A stretch of 34,753 bases of DNA from an uncultured Roseburia sp. (GCA_947642555.1 CANRSX010000047.1:1-34753); one strand, 5' to 3'. Positions 24,060-32,737 are shown, counted from the stretch's first letter. Program-made: numbers and translations. Notes: a model not told the origin generated them from the sequence alone.

Positions 24060-26520
24060 TTTCTTTCACCACTCCTTCGTCCACCGTCACATCACAGGTA
24101 TACTTCCGCTCCCCCATGACGCAGACCGGCTCTCCGGTCAGCCATACACTGTCTCTCAGCGGAAGATCATGGGCGCTCGTCCCGACCATAATCTCCAGCT
24201 CTCCCGGCTCCACCACAAAGTCCATATGCTCATTGTAATATCCCAGCTGCGCCGTATCAAGTGCAAAGCAGACCCTTTTCTCCTCTCCTGCCAAAAGCTC
24301 CACACGGATAAAACCGCAGAGGGACTTGTTCGGCCGCGTCACATGGGCGTCCGCAAAGTGCGTGTACAGCTGCACCACCTCGCTCCCGGCTCGCGCGCCC
24401 GTATTCCGGACCCGGCAGGATACGCGGACCACGCCCCGGGTGGGCACCTCCTTCTGTTCGATCTTAAGCCCGTCCACTTCGAATGTCGTGTAGGAAAGCC
24501 CGTATCCGAAGGGGTACAGCGGCGTCCCCGGCTCGTTGACATAGCCGCCGCCAAAAATCTCGATCATCGCATCCGCTCCGTCCGCGTAGCCGCTCCCCAC
24601 TTTATGGTTGTAGTAAATCGGCACCTGTCCCACGCTGCGGGGAACCGTGACCGGAAGCTTTCCGCCCGGATTCACCGTGCCCTCCAGCGCTTTTGCCACC
24701 GCGTCTCCGGCCGACGGTCCCGGCATCCATGCCTGAAGGATGGCGGCCGCGTGTTCCTCTGCCCAGGGGATCGCAAAGCATCCCGGCCCGTAGAGGACGA
24801 CCACGACCGGTTTTCCCGTGGCCGCGACACGCTCCAGAAGCTGCTGCTGCACCCCCGGAAGCTCCAGCGAGGAGCGGTCCTTCCCCTCTCCGCCTGTCAC
24901 ATTGACCCAGCCGCAGTTTCCGCCCAGCGTAAGGATCGCCACATCGCTTTCCTCCGCCGCCTGCACTGCCGCCGCAAAACCGTCCGTCTCTGTCCCCATG
25001 ATCGTACAGCCCTTCGCATAGTTCACCTCAAACCGCTCTTCCAGTGCCTCCTTTAAGCTCTTCGCCCCCATGGAGCGCAGGACGCTGTTCCTGTCTCCCA
25101 GCTTTCCCACTTCCTCCGCCGGAACGACGGAAAACATTGTCGCAAGCGGATTGGGATTCTCCTCTTTTTTCCCTTTTGCAACCTCGTCCCCGATTCCGCC
25201 GAAGGAGACATTCGCCTGCTTCGTGAATCCTTCGATCATCTCGATGTAGGCCGGGTAGGTATATCCGCTGACCGGATCCCTCAGGCTGTCGGCGTGCGGG
25301 CCGATGACCGCGGCCTTAACGCCTTTTTTCAGCGGCAGTATCCCGTCATTTTTTAACAGGATCAGGGAGTCCTCCGCGATTTTCTCCCCCAGCGCCTTTT
25401 TCTGCCCGTTTGTCATCTGATGTTTCACATCCTCCGGGTCCACATACGGGTGCTCGAAGAGGCCGTATTCGAATTTGATCGTCAGGATGCGGCGCACGGA
25501 TTCATCCAGCACCGATTCCTCCAGCTTCCCCTCCCGCACATACTGCGGCAGGGCTGCAAAGCCAAGCCCCACCGGGATCTCGGTATCCACGCCGCTCTTT
25601 TTCGCCAGAAGCCCCGCCTCCGGGTAGGTGCGCGTCAGATGGTAAAAATTCCACAGCCGCATCACCCCGCCGCCGTCGCTGGTGAGCATACCGCGAAAGC
25701 CCATGGTATCCCGCAGCAGGGTCTTCGCGATTTTCGGATTGGCGCATATGTTCAGCCCGTCGATCTCGCCGTAATTGGCCATCATGCCGCTGACGTCCGC
25801 CTCCTTTACCGCTGCCTCAAAGGGGGTGGCAAACACCTCGTAGAGCTCCCGGTCATTGATGCGCGCCGCCGCACAGTTGAGCCCTCCCTGGGTCTCCGCG
25901 TATCCCAGGAAATGCTTCGCGATACAGGCCACGCCGTGTTCCTTATCCCCCTGCATCCCCTGAATGTAGCGGACGCCCATCTGGGTCACCAGATAGGGAT
26001 CCTCCCCGAAGGTCTCGTAGGTGCGGCCCCAGCGCGGATCGCGGGAGACGTCGATCACCGGGCTCATCGCCGAGTTAATCCCCACCGCGCGGGATTCCCG
26101 GCCGATGATCTGTGCCATTTCCTCCGCCAGATCCGGCTCCCATGTGGAAGCCAGATTTAACATGGACGGAAACAGCGTCCCGCCGGCAGCCGGATACCCG
26201 CAGAGGTTCTCGCTCTGTAATGCCACCGGGATCCCGAGCCGGGTGTCCTCCACGAAGTACCGCTGGATCTCATTCGTCAGCTCCGCGATCCTCTCCGGGC
26301 TGGTGAGCCCTGCCATGGAGTACTGGGTAAACCGCCCATGGCCATTTGGAAAGAGCTGCTTTAATTTTTCTCTGTCCGCCTTTCCGTCCACCACAACGCT
26401 CCCGGGCAGATTGCCGCAGAGCTGGGCCGCCTTTTCCTCTAAGGTCATGCGGGAGAGCAGGTCCTCCACCCGCTCCTCCACCGGCCTTGCGGCGTCCTTG
26501 TAAATCATCGTCTCACTCAT
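24046..26520 (-). CDS. GH3 family beta-glycosidase, cytoplasmic
   Basis: This 824-residue protein begins with the GH3 TIM-barrel domain: LLSRMTLEEKAAQL, RDPRWGRTYETFGEDP, KHFLGYAETQGG (K202-H203) and the nucleophile D282 in GMLTSDGGGVM. A GH3 C-terminal alpha/beta domain follows, with the LILLKNDGILPL start (about 370) and GPHADSLRDP. A fibronectin-III-like domain ends the protein (about 700-790, 'NTGARAGSEVVQLYTHFADA'). It would hydrolyse beta-linked glucosides or xylosides. SDGGG in place of the common SDW/SDY after the nucleophile suggests an altered aglycone pocket. There is no signal peptide, and the ATGA overlap with the GPH symporter gene means import and hydrolysis are coupled. Confidence 0.92.
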   Translation of the reverse strand: MSETMIYKDAARPVEERVEDLLSRMTLEEKAAQLCGNLPGSVVVDGKADREKLKQLFPNGHGRFTQYSMAGLTSPERIAELTNEIQRYFVEDTRLGIPVALQSENLCGYPAAGGTLFPSMLNLASTWEPDLAEEMAQIIGRESRAVGINSAMSPVIDVSRDPRWGRTYETFGEDPYLVTQMGVRYIQGMQGDKEHGVACIAKHFLGYAETQGGLNCAAARINDRELYEVFATPFEAAVKEADVSGMMANYGEIDGLNICANPKIAKTLLRDTMGFRGMLTSDGGGVMRLWNFYHLTRTYPEAGLLAKKSGVDTEIPVGLGFAALPQYVREGKLEESVLDESVRRILTIKFEYGLFEHPYVDPEDVKHQMTNGQKKALGEKIAEDSLILLKNDGILPLKKGVKAAVIGPHADSLRDPVSGYTYPAYIEMIEGFTKQANVSFGGIGDEVAKGKKEENPNPLATMFSVVPAEEVGKLGDRNSVLRSMGAKSLKEALEERFEVNYAKGCTIMGTETDGFAAAVQAAEESDVAILTLGGNCGWVNVTGGEGKDRSSLELPGVQQQLLERVAATGKPVVVVLYGPGCFAIPWAEEHAAAILQAWMPGPSAGDAVAKALEGTVNPGGKLPVTVPRSVGQVPIYYNHKVGSGYADGADAMIEIFGGGYVNEPGTPLYPFGYGLSYTTFEVDGLKIEQKEVPTRGVVRVSCRVRNTGARAGSEVVQLYTHFADAHVTRPNKSLCGFIRVELLAGEEKRVCFALDTAQLGYYNEHMDFVVEPGELEIMVGTSAHDLPLRDSVWLTGEPVCVMGERKYTCDVTVDEGVVKENADI

Positions 26521-27920
26521 GCTTTCCCCTCCTGTCTCTTTTCCGCTCTCTCCTTTAAGACAGCGCTGTTCTGTTCCACTTCCTTCTTATTCAGCGGATA
26601 CCAGAATACAAAAATCAGTGCAACCAGAGCAAACCCGATGGCCGGTATCACACAGGCGATCACGAAAATACGGCTCGTCACCGCCGGGTCAAAGGCTTTT
26701 GCCTCCGTGTATCCCGCAAAGGTGAGCAGAGCGCCCACCAGCCCGCTGGATGCAGCCTGCGAGAGCTTTCTGGCAAAGGAATAGCAGGAATAGGTGGTCC
26801 CGTCCTCCCTGACTCCGTTTTTCACTTCCGCATAATCGATCACGTCCACAATATAGGCCCAGCAGAGCATGTTAAAAAATCCCATCCCGATCATCGCCAG
26901 CACCGTAAACGCCATATATCCCCACGCGCTCGACGGCCGGACGATCAGGCAGACCGTATACGCCAGAGCGGCAAATCCGCAGCTGACCACGCCGATCTCC
27001 TTTTTCCCGTATCTGGTGGCCAGGGGCGTGGCAAAGGGTGCGATCAAAAAGGTCGCGACAGATCCTGCCAGCGTTGCCATCACCTGCACCTGGGTATTCC
27101 CGTAGTAGTTGGGATATACATAATTTGCCATCTGGCTCATGGTCAGCTGTGACAGAAGAAGGCAGATATTGGCACAGATCAGGCTTAACAGCGCCCGGTT
27201 CGTAACGATATTTTTCACAAAATTGCTGCTCTGCCCCGGCGTCTTTTCAGGCGGCTCGATCTTTACCCGCTCGGTACAGCCGAAGTAGCAGACCAGGTAA
27301 CAGAGGATTGCCAGCACGGAGCAGATCAGTGCGATGACCGAAAATGTGCTTCCGTCAAACACCCGGTTTCCCGCCTCGTCCGTATAATAGGCGAACATGG
27401 GAACGCCCATGCCGATCGCCATGCCGGCAATCGTCGCTCCCACGGTCCGAAAGGTGGACAGCTGGGTGCGCTCCTTCGGGCTGTCCGTGATGCCGGAGGC
27501 CATGGAGCCGTAGGGCACATTTACCATGGTGTAGAATACGGAGCCCCACAGCAGATATGTCGTAAACATCCAGACGATTTTAAAGCCCATCGGCATATCC
27601 CGGAACCATGTGGCGTACATCAGGAAACTCATAAAGGCCACCGGCCCGGCAGCCCGCAGGATCCACGGGCGGAATTTTCCGTTCTTTCCGACCTTTGCCG
27701 TATCCACGATGCGGCCCATTCCCAGATCCGTAAAGGCATCGACAAACCGGGCCACCATCATCATCAGTCCCACCACAGCCGGCGACACTCCCATGACGTC
27801 CGTATAAAATTTCATCAAAAAACTTGCGGACAGAATAAAGGTAAAATCATTTGCCACATCGCCAAAGGCGTATCCCACTTTGTCCCTCATCCCGAAGGGA
27901 CGAATTGTCTGTTCTCTCAT
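26517..27920 (-). CDS. GPH-family (MFS) glycoside:cation symporter
   Basis: This protein of about 467 residues has some twelve membrane helices. The N-terminal KVGYAFGDVANDFTF and MGRIVDTAK (loop 2-3, with the preceding Asp in DAFTDLG) are hallmarks of the glycoside-pentoside-hexuronide:cation symporters (MelB, XylP, UidB). DVIDYAEVKNGVREDG in the C-terminal half is the other family motif. It imports a sugar or glycoside with Na+ or H+. The frame is open to 27953, but GAGGAG lies 6-7 nt before ATG 27920. It sits 10 nt after the LarA-like gene and overlaps the GH3 gene by 4 nt, so its cargo is probably the glycoside cut by GH3. Confidence 0.92.
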   Translation of the reverse strand: MREQTIRPFGMRDKVGYAFGDVANDFTFILSASFLMKFYTDVMGVSPAVVGLMMMVARFVDAFTDLGMGRIVDTAKVGKNGKFRPWILRAAGPVAFMSFLMYATWFRDMPMGFKIVWMFTTYLLWGSVFYTMVNVPYGSMASGITDSPKERTQLSTFRTVGATIAGMAIGMGVPMFAYYTDEAGNRVFDGSTFSVIALICSVLAILCYLVCYFGCTERVKIEPPEKTPGQSSNFVKNIVTNRALLSLICANICLLLSQLTMSQMANYVYPNYYGNTQVQVMATLAGSVATFLIAPFATPLATRYGKKEIGVVSCGFAALAYTVCLIVRPSSAWGYMAFTVLAMIGMGFFNMLCWAYIVDVIDYAEVKNGVREDGTTYSCYSFARKLSQAASSGLVGALLTFAGYTEAKAFDPAVTSRIFVIACVIPAIGFALVALIFVFWYPLNKKEVEQNSAVLKERAEKRQEGKA

Positions 27921-27930
27921 TGTCTTCTCC

Positions 27931-29406
27931 TCACTTTCTGTGCCCGTATGCATCCATACAGTCGTCTTTTGGATTTTTCATACACAGGTGAACCGCCGCT
28001 TTCTGAAAGGTCATGGGCAGCGCCAGAATATTCGGCGTGTCCCCCACGTATTTCTTTTTCGCGTCGGCAAGCGCCTCCTCAAAGGTCGCCCGCGTCTTTA
28101 ACCCCATACCCCTTGCATAGCCCGGCTCCTGCGCCCCCACAATATAGATGGCGCTGGTGTTCATCTCCGCGATATGCCCGCAGGACATCATGGAGAATCC
28201 GTGGAATGGGTGAAACGCATTGGCAAACCGGTATTTCCGGATATATTCTTCATTTGTCGCAAAATACTCGCCCAGGCGGTTCATATCCGGCAGGGTATTC
28301 ATGTGGTCGTGCTGGAATGCGTCGTAAAGTTCCCGCAGATACGGCCACAGCTCGTCGTGAAAATATCCGTTGCAGGTGGAGGCGCAGATCAGCACGCAGC
28401 GGTCGCTCATGATTCTCTTGTACCGCAGCACCTGGGCGCTTAACGCCTGCATCATCATGATGGGGTTGGTTCCCATGCCGTCGCCGTAGTGAAATTTCTG
28501 CGGCATCCCGAAAATCAGCACGTCGTATTTCTTTTCCGCCCAGTGCACATAGGTTCTCTGGTCCGCGATCTTCCAGCTGACCGGCATCATCTCCTTCGCG
28601 TAGCCGCTGTAGATCGCGATCTGCCTGGACCGGGTGTCTAACACCGCGTCGCAGCAGAAGAAGGGATGTCCCATCTTTTCCTCCATGTACATGCTGATCT
28701 CGTCAAATTTATTGCGCATCAGGCTGCCGCCGTTGACCGGGGTAAAATCCTCCCGGTGCATCACGGAGGGCACATGGTGGCTCGCAATGCATCTCCAGTT
28801 CGTGATACCCGTGGCGCTGTGCTTATAGCCCCCGGAATACCCGCCGTAGGGATTGCCCTGCACGTGGCCCACCAGGATCGGGAGATCGCACTCGTACACA
28901 TACCGGTTCATATAGACCGGGTCGCCCCTTCTGGTCGTCCCCAGGTATACCATGTGCTCCGAATCCTCGCTGTCGTGGCTGATGATCTGTCCCGTATGCC
29001 AGAATTCCCCGAACAGCTCCTCCCCGAAGATCGCCTTCGCGTCGGATTCCTTACTCCTGGGGTGCAGCCCGTTTGAGATAATGAACAGGATGTCTTTTTT
29101 CTCCACCCCCGCCGCGTACAGCTCCCTTAGCATATAGCGGATGCTTAACTTCCTGTGGCTTGTGGCCTGCTCTCCTCCCTTGACCCGGTCCGGCACGATA
29201 AAGGTCACCGTGCTCCCCTTGTGCGCCAGCTCGCGGAATGCCGGCATGCCGATGGGATGGGCCAGACTTTCCATATATGCCGCTTCCAGCTGATCCTCCG
29301 GGATGCAGGCGGGATCCTTTACCGTCTCCCCGGGGATAAAAACATCTGTGCTATCCGGCAGCTCCGCCGCCATCCTCCCCTGCCCGTACTCAAATTCCAG
29401 TCTCAT
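27931..29406 (-). CDS. LarA-like (DUF2088) nickel-pincer nucleotide enzyme, likely sugar-acid racemase/epimerase
   Basis: This 491-residue protein belongs to the lactate racemase (LarA) family. In L. plantarum LarA, from memory, K184 carries the nickel-pincer cofactor, H200 binds Ni, and H108 and H174 are the acid-base pair. By motif spacing, K195 in GGYSGGYKH corresponds to K184, H211 to H200 (both 16 after the Lys) and H115 in SNGLHPRSK to H108. The H174 position is N185 (GNPYGGYSGG), so one of the two proton-transfer histidines is missing. PDRVKGG (72-78) is the cofactor-binding DR motif. No larB, larC or larE is in the window, so the cofactor must come from elsewhere. ATG 29406 overlaps the TIM stop (ATGA). 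The sugar context suggests a carbohydrate-derived substrate. The reaction is unknown. Confidence 0.82.
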   Translation of the reverse strand: MRLEFEYGQGRMAAELPDSTDVFIPGETVKDPACIPEDQLEAAYMESLAHPIGMPAFRELAHKGSTVTFIVPDRVKGGEQATSHRKLSIRYMLRELYAAGVEKKDILFIISNGLHPRSKESDAKAIFGEELFGEFWHTGQIISHDSEDSEHMVYLGTTRRGDPVYMNRYVYECDLPILVGHVQGNPYGGYSGGYKHSATGITNWRCIASHHVPSVMHREDFTPVNGGSLMRNKFDEISMYMEEKMGHPFFCCDAVLDTRSRQIAIYSGYAKEMMPVSWKIADQRTYVHWAEKKYDVLIFGMPQKFHYGDGMGTNPIMMMQALSAQVLRYKRIMSDRCVLICASTCNGYFHDELWPYLRELYDAFQHDHMNTLPDMNRLGEYFATNEEYIRKYRFANAFHPFHGFSMMSCGHIAEMNTSAIYIVGAQEPGYARGMGLKTRATFEEALADAKKKYVGDTPNILALPMTFQKAAVHLCMKNPKDDCMDAYGHRK

Positions 29407-30254
29407 CGTGTCCACTCTCCTTCCTCCAGATAGATCCGGATGATCTCTAAGTATTCCTCCGGGTAAAACCCGATCTCGCCCGAAAATCTGGTCAGCGCGA
29501 TCAGCCCGCCGTCGATCTCCTCAATGGATGCCAGCATCGCCGCGTTTTCCTGTTTCAGACCTCCGCCGTACACGAGATCCATTCCGTTCGTCTTTTCTTT
29601 GACGAAGCGGGCGATCTTTGTGATGTAGTCCCGGTCCGCCGGCGTTTTGCCCGGGCCGATGGACCACACCGGCTCGTAGGCAATCACGATATCTGACGTA
29701 TCCACGTCCCGCAGCCCGGTCTCAAGCTGCATCCCCAGCACGTCCTGCCATCGCTCCTGCTCCTCACTGGTCTCTCCGATGCAGTAGAGCACCTTCATCC
29801 CACGGGATACCGCACACCGGATCTCCTGATTCAGAATCCGGTTCACCGCCTCCGGGTCCGTCACCCCCGCTTCCGCGAGAAGTCCGGTCAGATCCTTCCG
29901 CTCCTCACAGTGTCCTATGATTGTCGTCTCACATCCCGCCGCCGCCATGGCCGCAGCCGGCCGGCCGCATGTAAAGGCCCCGAAATTGCCCCCTGCGGAC
30001 AGATCCGCCCGGTGTACTCCCTGACAGCCGATCTGAATGGGGCAGGATGCAGACTTCGCGGCCACGGCGGATAACAGATGCAGCTCCGGGAAAAACATGG
30101 CAAACTCCGCCGCCTCTTTGGGGTACGCCGCCAGCGCCTCCTGTGTCCGCTTCACGATATGGGACGCCCACTCCGATACCGGCGCCAGTCGGTTCACCCC
30201 GCCGTACTCCGCCGGGACGTCAAACCGTTTCAGGTTCAGATAAATGTGCTTCAT
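29403..30254 (-). CDS. Divergent triosephosphate isomerase paralogue
   Basis: This 283-residue TIM-barrel protein is longer than the usual 250. Catalytic residues are kept: N7/K9 in LNLKRFD, H115 in IIGHCEERK and E194 in IAYEPVWSIGPGKTP, with the loop-6 motif intact. Phosphate-binding parts differ. YGGS becomes YGGG (229-232), the Ser of GHSERR is Cys, and the C-terminal GG pair of 'LVGGASL' is replaced by LIALTRFSGEIG (about 251-262). So it probably isomerises a different aldose/ketose phosphate (for instance a C4 or modified triose), as TIM paralogues do in other catabolic operons. That is inference. It overlaps the aldolase and LarA genes by 4 nt each and follows the aldolase, whose product it may process. 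Confidence 0.88.
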   Translation of the reverse strand: MKHIYLNLKRFDVPAEYGGVNRLAPVSEWASHIVKRTQEALAAYPKEAAEFAMFFPELHLLSAVAAKSASCPIQIGCQGVHRADLSAGGNFGAFTCGRPAAAMAAAGCETTIIGHCEERKDLTGLLAEAGVTDPEAVNRILNQEIRCAVSRGMKVLYCIGETSEEQERWQDVLGMQLETGLRDVDTSDIVIAYEPVWSIGPGKTPADRDYITKIARFVKEKTNGMDLVYGGGLKQENAAMLASIEEIDGGLIALTRFSGEIGFYPEEYLEIIRIYLEEGEWTR

Positions 30255-31411
30255 CCTTCTCCTCCTGCTTTTTTATAGTATTCCGCCATCTGCTCCAAGG
30301 TGGCCGGCTTAGTCTTTTGCGCCTTTCCGACGCTGCCGAACTGCACGATCAGCGTGCCCACCACTTCCTTTACCCCGTTTCGGATGCAGCGACAGATCTC
30401 CTCCACATCCGCATCCGGCACGGTTCCGTACATCACCGTATCCATGAGCGGCGTGAGGAACACCCTGGGATCCGACGCGGATCTGTTTTTCTCCAGAAGC
30501 TCATACACCGCTCCGACGGAGGCGCTGTCCCGAAGCTTTGGATGTTTTGCAAACAGTTCCCTCAGGTTGCGCGTCACCGCAAGCCGGATATCCGTGTCCA
30601 CGTTGATCTTGCTGATTCCGCAGTGAGACACCTCAATCAGCTGCCGGATGTCGATGCCGTTTGTCTCCGCCAGCTCCCCGCCGAGTCCGTTGATCTCATC
30701 CACAATATACTGCGGCACGGTGGAGGAACCATGGCTCACGAGATATCCCCGGATCCCCTCATGGCGCATGCACTCTTTGATCGCGATGGCAATCTCTTTC
30801 CGCAGCAGAGCGTTTTTCCCTTTGTTCGCCCCGTGCATGGTTCCGTAGCTGATGGCCAGGGCGTCCACACCCGTTTTCCTGAAAAATTCAATCGCACGCA
30901 ACGGGCTGGTGTAAGTGCTTTCCGCGGAAAACACATGGTCCTCCACCCCGGCCAGCACCCCAAGCTCCCCTTCCACCGTCACGCCGCGGGCATGTGCGTA
31001 CCGCACCACCTCCCTGGTCAGCTCAGCATTTTCTTCAAAGGGAAGCGCGCTCCCGTCTATCATGACGCTCGTGTATCCGCCCTCGATCGCGGCGACACAG
31101 GATTCAAAATCCCTGCCGTGGTCGAGGTGGAGCGCGATGGGAACCGGGCTGTCCGCCCCGAACCGCTTTACCGCATCCGCGATATGCTTTGCGCCCTTCC
31201 TCTTGTCCGCAAGCGTCGCGTTCATAAAATCCATGCGCCCGCCCATAAATCCGTTTGCCAGATCCGCCCCCTGGATGATCGCGGGGCTGCGGAACATCTC
31301 ATGGACCTGGATCACCGCCTCCGCCTGGCAGACGGCATTGACATTGAACGCCCCCTGCGCATAGCCGTATCGGTCCGCCGTATCCAGAATCGTTCTCATC
31401 GGTACCAGCAT
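30251..31411 (-). CDS. Class II fructose-bisphosphate/ketose-bisphosphate aldolase
   Basis: This protein of about 386 residues is a zinc-dependent class II aldolase. Family residues appear in order: the Asp-His of LHLDHGRDFESC (base and Zn ligand), VTVEGELGVLAGVEDHV (acidic metal-site residues), the His of AISYGTMHGANKG, the His of YLVSHGSSTVPQ (Zn ligands) and NVDTDIRLAVTR (phosphate site). It is longer than E. coli FbaA. The frame extends to 31459, but GAGGAGG lies 8 nt before ATG 31411. It is the first gene of a six-gene run and overlaps the TIM paralogue by 4 nt. It would split a ketose-1,6-bisphosphate made by the PFK-like enzyme upstream. Tagatose-type or other sugar specificity cannot be excluded. 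Confidence 0.9.
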   Translation of the reverse strand: MLVPMRTILDTADRYGYAQGAFNVNAVCQAEAVIQVHEMFRSPAIIQGADLANGFMGGRMDFMNATLADKRKGAKHIADAVKRFGADSPVPIALHLDHGRDFESCVAAIEGGYTSVMIDGSALPFEENAELTREVVRYAHARGVTVEGELGVLAGVEDHVFSAESTYTSPLRAIEFFRKTGVDALAISYGTMHGANKGKNALLRKEIAIAIKECMRHEGIRGYLVSHGSSTVPQYIVDEINGLGGELAETNGIDIRQLIEVSHCGISKINVDTDIRLAVTRNLRELFAKHPKLRDSASVGAVYELLEKNRSASDPRVFLTPLMDTVMYGTVPDADVEEICRCIRNGVKEVVGTLIVQFGSVGKAQKTKPATLEQMAEYYKKAGGEG

Positions 31412-31514
31412 ACCTTCTTCCTCCTCATCTGATTGCTTTTCATCCGCGCCGGCCGCCACAAAATATAGTTATCATGTCAGCGTAACGCGCGAATACTGCA
31501 ATAATAGTTTTTTA
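31412..31514 (-). promoter_or_regulatory. Intergenic region between PFK and aldolase genes
   Basis: This 103-nt space is AT-rich in its half nearer the PFK stop. On the - strand a TATATT -10-like box lies about 50 nt before the aldolase start, without a good -35, and GTTACGC...GATAAC is a weak inverted repeat just upstream. It may hold a regulated promoter for the aldolase operon. Read-through from PFK is equally possible since I see no terminator. Confidence 0.3.
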
Positions 31515-32675
31515 TCATAGAGTGATCATGCCCGAAAGCGGCCCTCCTAACAGCGGCCTGCACCACTCCCTGAACGCCTCCGTCACGCCGTTTCCCGCCT
31601 CGTTGATATATAAGTCCGGCATGGTGCGCTCATGCAGCATCACCTCGTCGATGGGGGCGAGAAACGGTTCCATGCGATAGGGATCGTCCGACACCCGCCG
31701 GAACGCCACCATTTTCCCGCTCTCACCATCTAACACCGCCCTGCAGGCTTCCCTGCCCGCGAGAACTGCCTCCTCCCGGTCCACAGGGCTCTGCAGCGCG
31801 ATGGAAGCTCTGCCCAAAAGCCCCGGCTTCTCGCTCCTTGCCTTGTACCCGAGGCGCCGGATCACCAGATTTGCCAGGTGCGCGCTCACATCCCCGAAGT
31901 AGGTCGAGCGCCCTGACTGAAAGACGGGCTCCACCACCGGCTCCCCGTCCGCCCCCTTTAAGCCCTCGCTCGCCACCACCACGATTCCCGTTTTCCGCCG
32001 CAGAAGCTTTTCCACATCCCCGATGAACCGTTCCTCGTCAAAGGGGCGTTCCGGCAGATAGATCAGATCCGGCCCCGGCATATCGCCCTCCGCCGCCATC
32101 GCGCCCGCGGCTGTGATCCATCCAGCGTTTCTCCCTGACGCCTCGATCACGACCACATGGATCGGAAGGCTCCTCACATCCGCGCAGACCTCCCTCACAC
32201 TCTGCGCCAGGTATCTCGCCGCGCTTCCATAGCCCGGGCTGTGATCCGTGACCGCGATGTCGTTGTCCATGGTCTTGGGAATTCCCATGACCCGGATCTT
32301 TGTTCCTTTTTCCCTGCATGCCCGGTACAGCTTCCCGCAGGCGTCCATCGTGCCGTTTCCCCCGTTAAACAGGACGTAGCGGATCTTTTTTCGCTCCAGA
32401 ATCTGTACCATGCGCTCGTAATCCGCCTGCTCCAACGGATCCCGCGAGGTGCCGATCGCGCTTCCCGGCGTCTGTAACAGCAGGCTCAGCCTCTCCTCCG
32501 GGATTGTCTCCAGTTCGATCAGCTCCTCCCCGAGCAGGCCGCCGGTCCCTCCCTTCGCCGCGTAAAGATGCGTGAGCCTCTGACACTGCTTCGCTTCTCT
32601 GATCACGCCGTAGAGCGATGCATTGATGACCGCCGTAGGCCCGCCGCCGTGTACCACCAGAAGATTTTCCTCCAT
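31515..32675 (-). CDS. 6-phosphofructokinase family protein with atypical donor site
   Basis: This protein of about 386 residues has the PFK fold: VVHGGGPTAVINASLYG (7-23), KGGTGGLLG (41-49), NGGNGTMDAC (104-113), GIPKTMDNDI (131-140, catalytic base about D137) and HSPGYGSAARY (145-155). In ATP-PFKs the two diagnostic positions are GGDGS and PGTIDND. PPi-PFKs have GGDD and PKTIDND. Here they are GGNGT and PKTMDND: the PPi-type Lys, the ATP-type Gly, and Asn where the Mg-binding Asp (D103 in E. coli) is expected. The phosphoryl donor is therefore unclear. ATG 32675 has a GGAGGAGGG site. It is probably controlled by the divergent LacI protein and supplies the class II aldolase. Confidence 0.88.
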   Translation of the reverse strand: MEENLLVVHGGGPTAVINASLYGVIREAKQCQRLTHLYAAKGGTGGLLGEELIELETIPEERLSLLLQTPGSAIGTSRDPLEQADYERMVQILERKKIRYVLFNGGNGTMDACGKLYRACREKGTKIRVMGIPKTMDNDIAVTDHSPGYGSAARYLAQSVREVCADVRSLPIHVVVIEASGRNAGWITAAGAMAAEGDMPGPDLIYLPERPFDEERFIGDVEKLLRRKTGIVVVASEGLKGADGEPVVEPVFQSGRSTYFGDVSAHLANLVIRRLGYKARSEKPGLLGRASIALQSPVDREEAVLAGREACRAVLDGESGKMVAFRRVSDDPYRMEPFLAPIDEVMLHERTMPDLYINEAGNGVTEAFREWCRPLLGGPLSGMITL

Positions 32676-32700
32676 TTTCCCTCCTCCTCCCTTCATTCCA

Positions 32701-32709
32701 AATATAGCA
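32701..32709 (-). promoter_or_regulatory. Extended -10 promoter of the PFK gene
   Basis: On the - strand TGC-TATATT forms an extended -10 element, with a weak -35 (ATGAAT) at 17 nt. The start codon at 32675 is about 20 nt beyond the predicted transcript start. Confidence 0.45.
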
Positions 32710-32737
32710 CAGGCCGGAAAAAATTCATGGCCTTTTT

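Noticed and set aside
27931..29406. Housekeeping lactate racemase
   Set aside because: There is no larB/C/E or lactate permease nearby, the H174 position is Asn, and the gene is embedded in a sugar operon.
22791..32675. Sulfoglycolytic (sulfoquinovose) pathway
   Set aside because: The isomerase/kinase/aldolase logic is similar, but there is no GH31 sulfoquinovosidase, sulfolactaldehyde enzyme or sulfonate exporter here.
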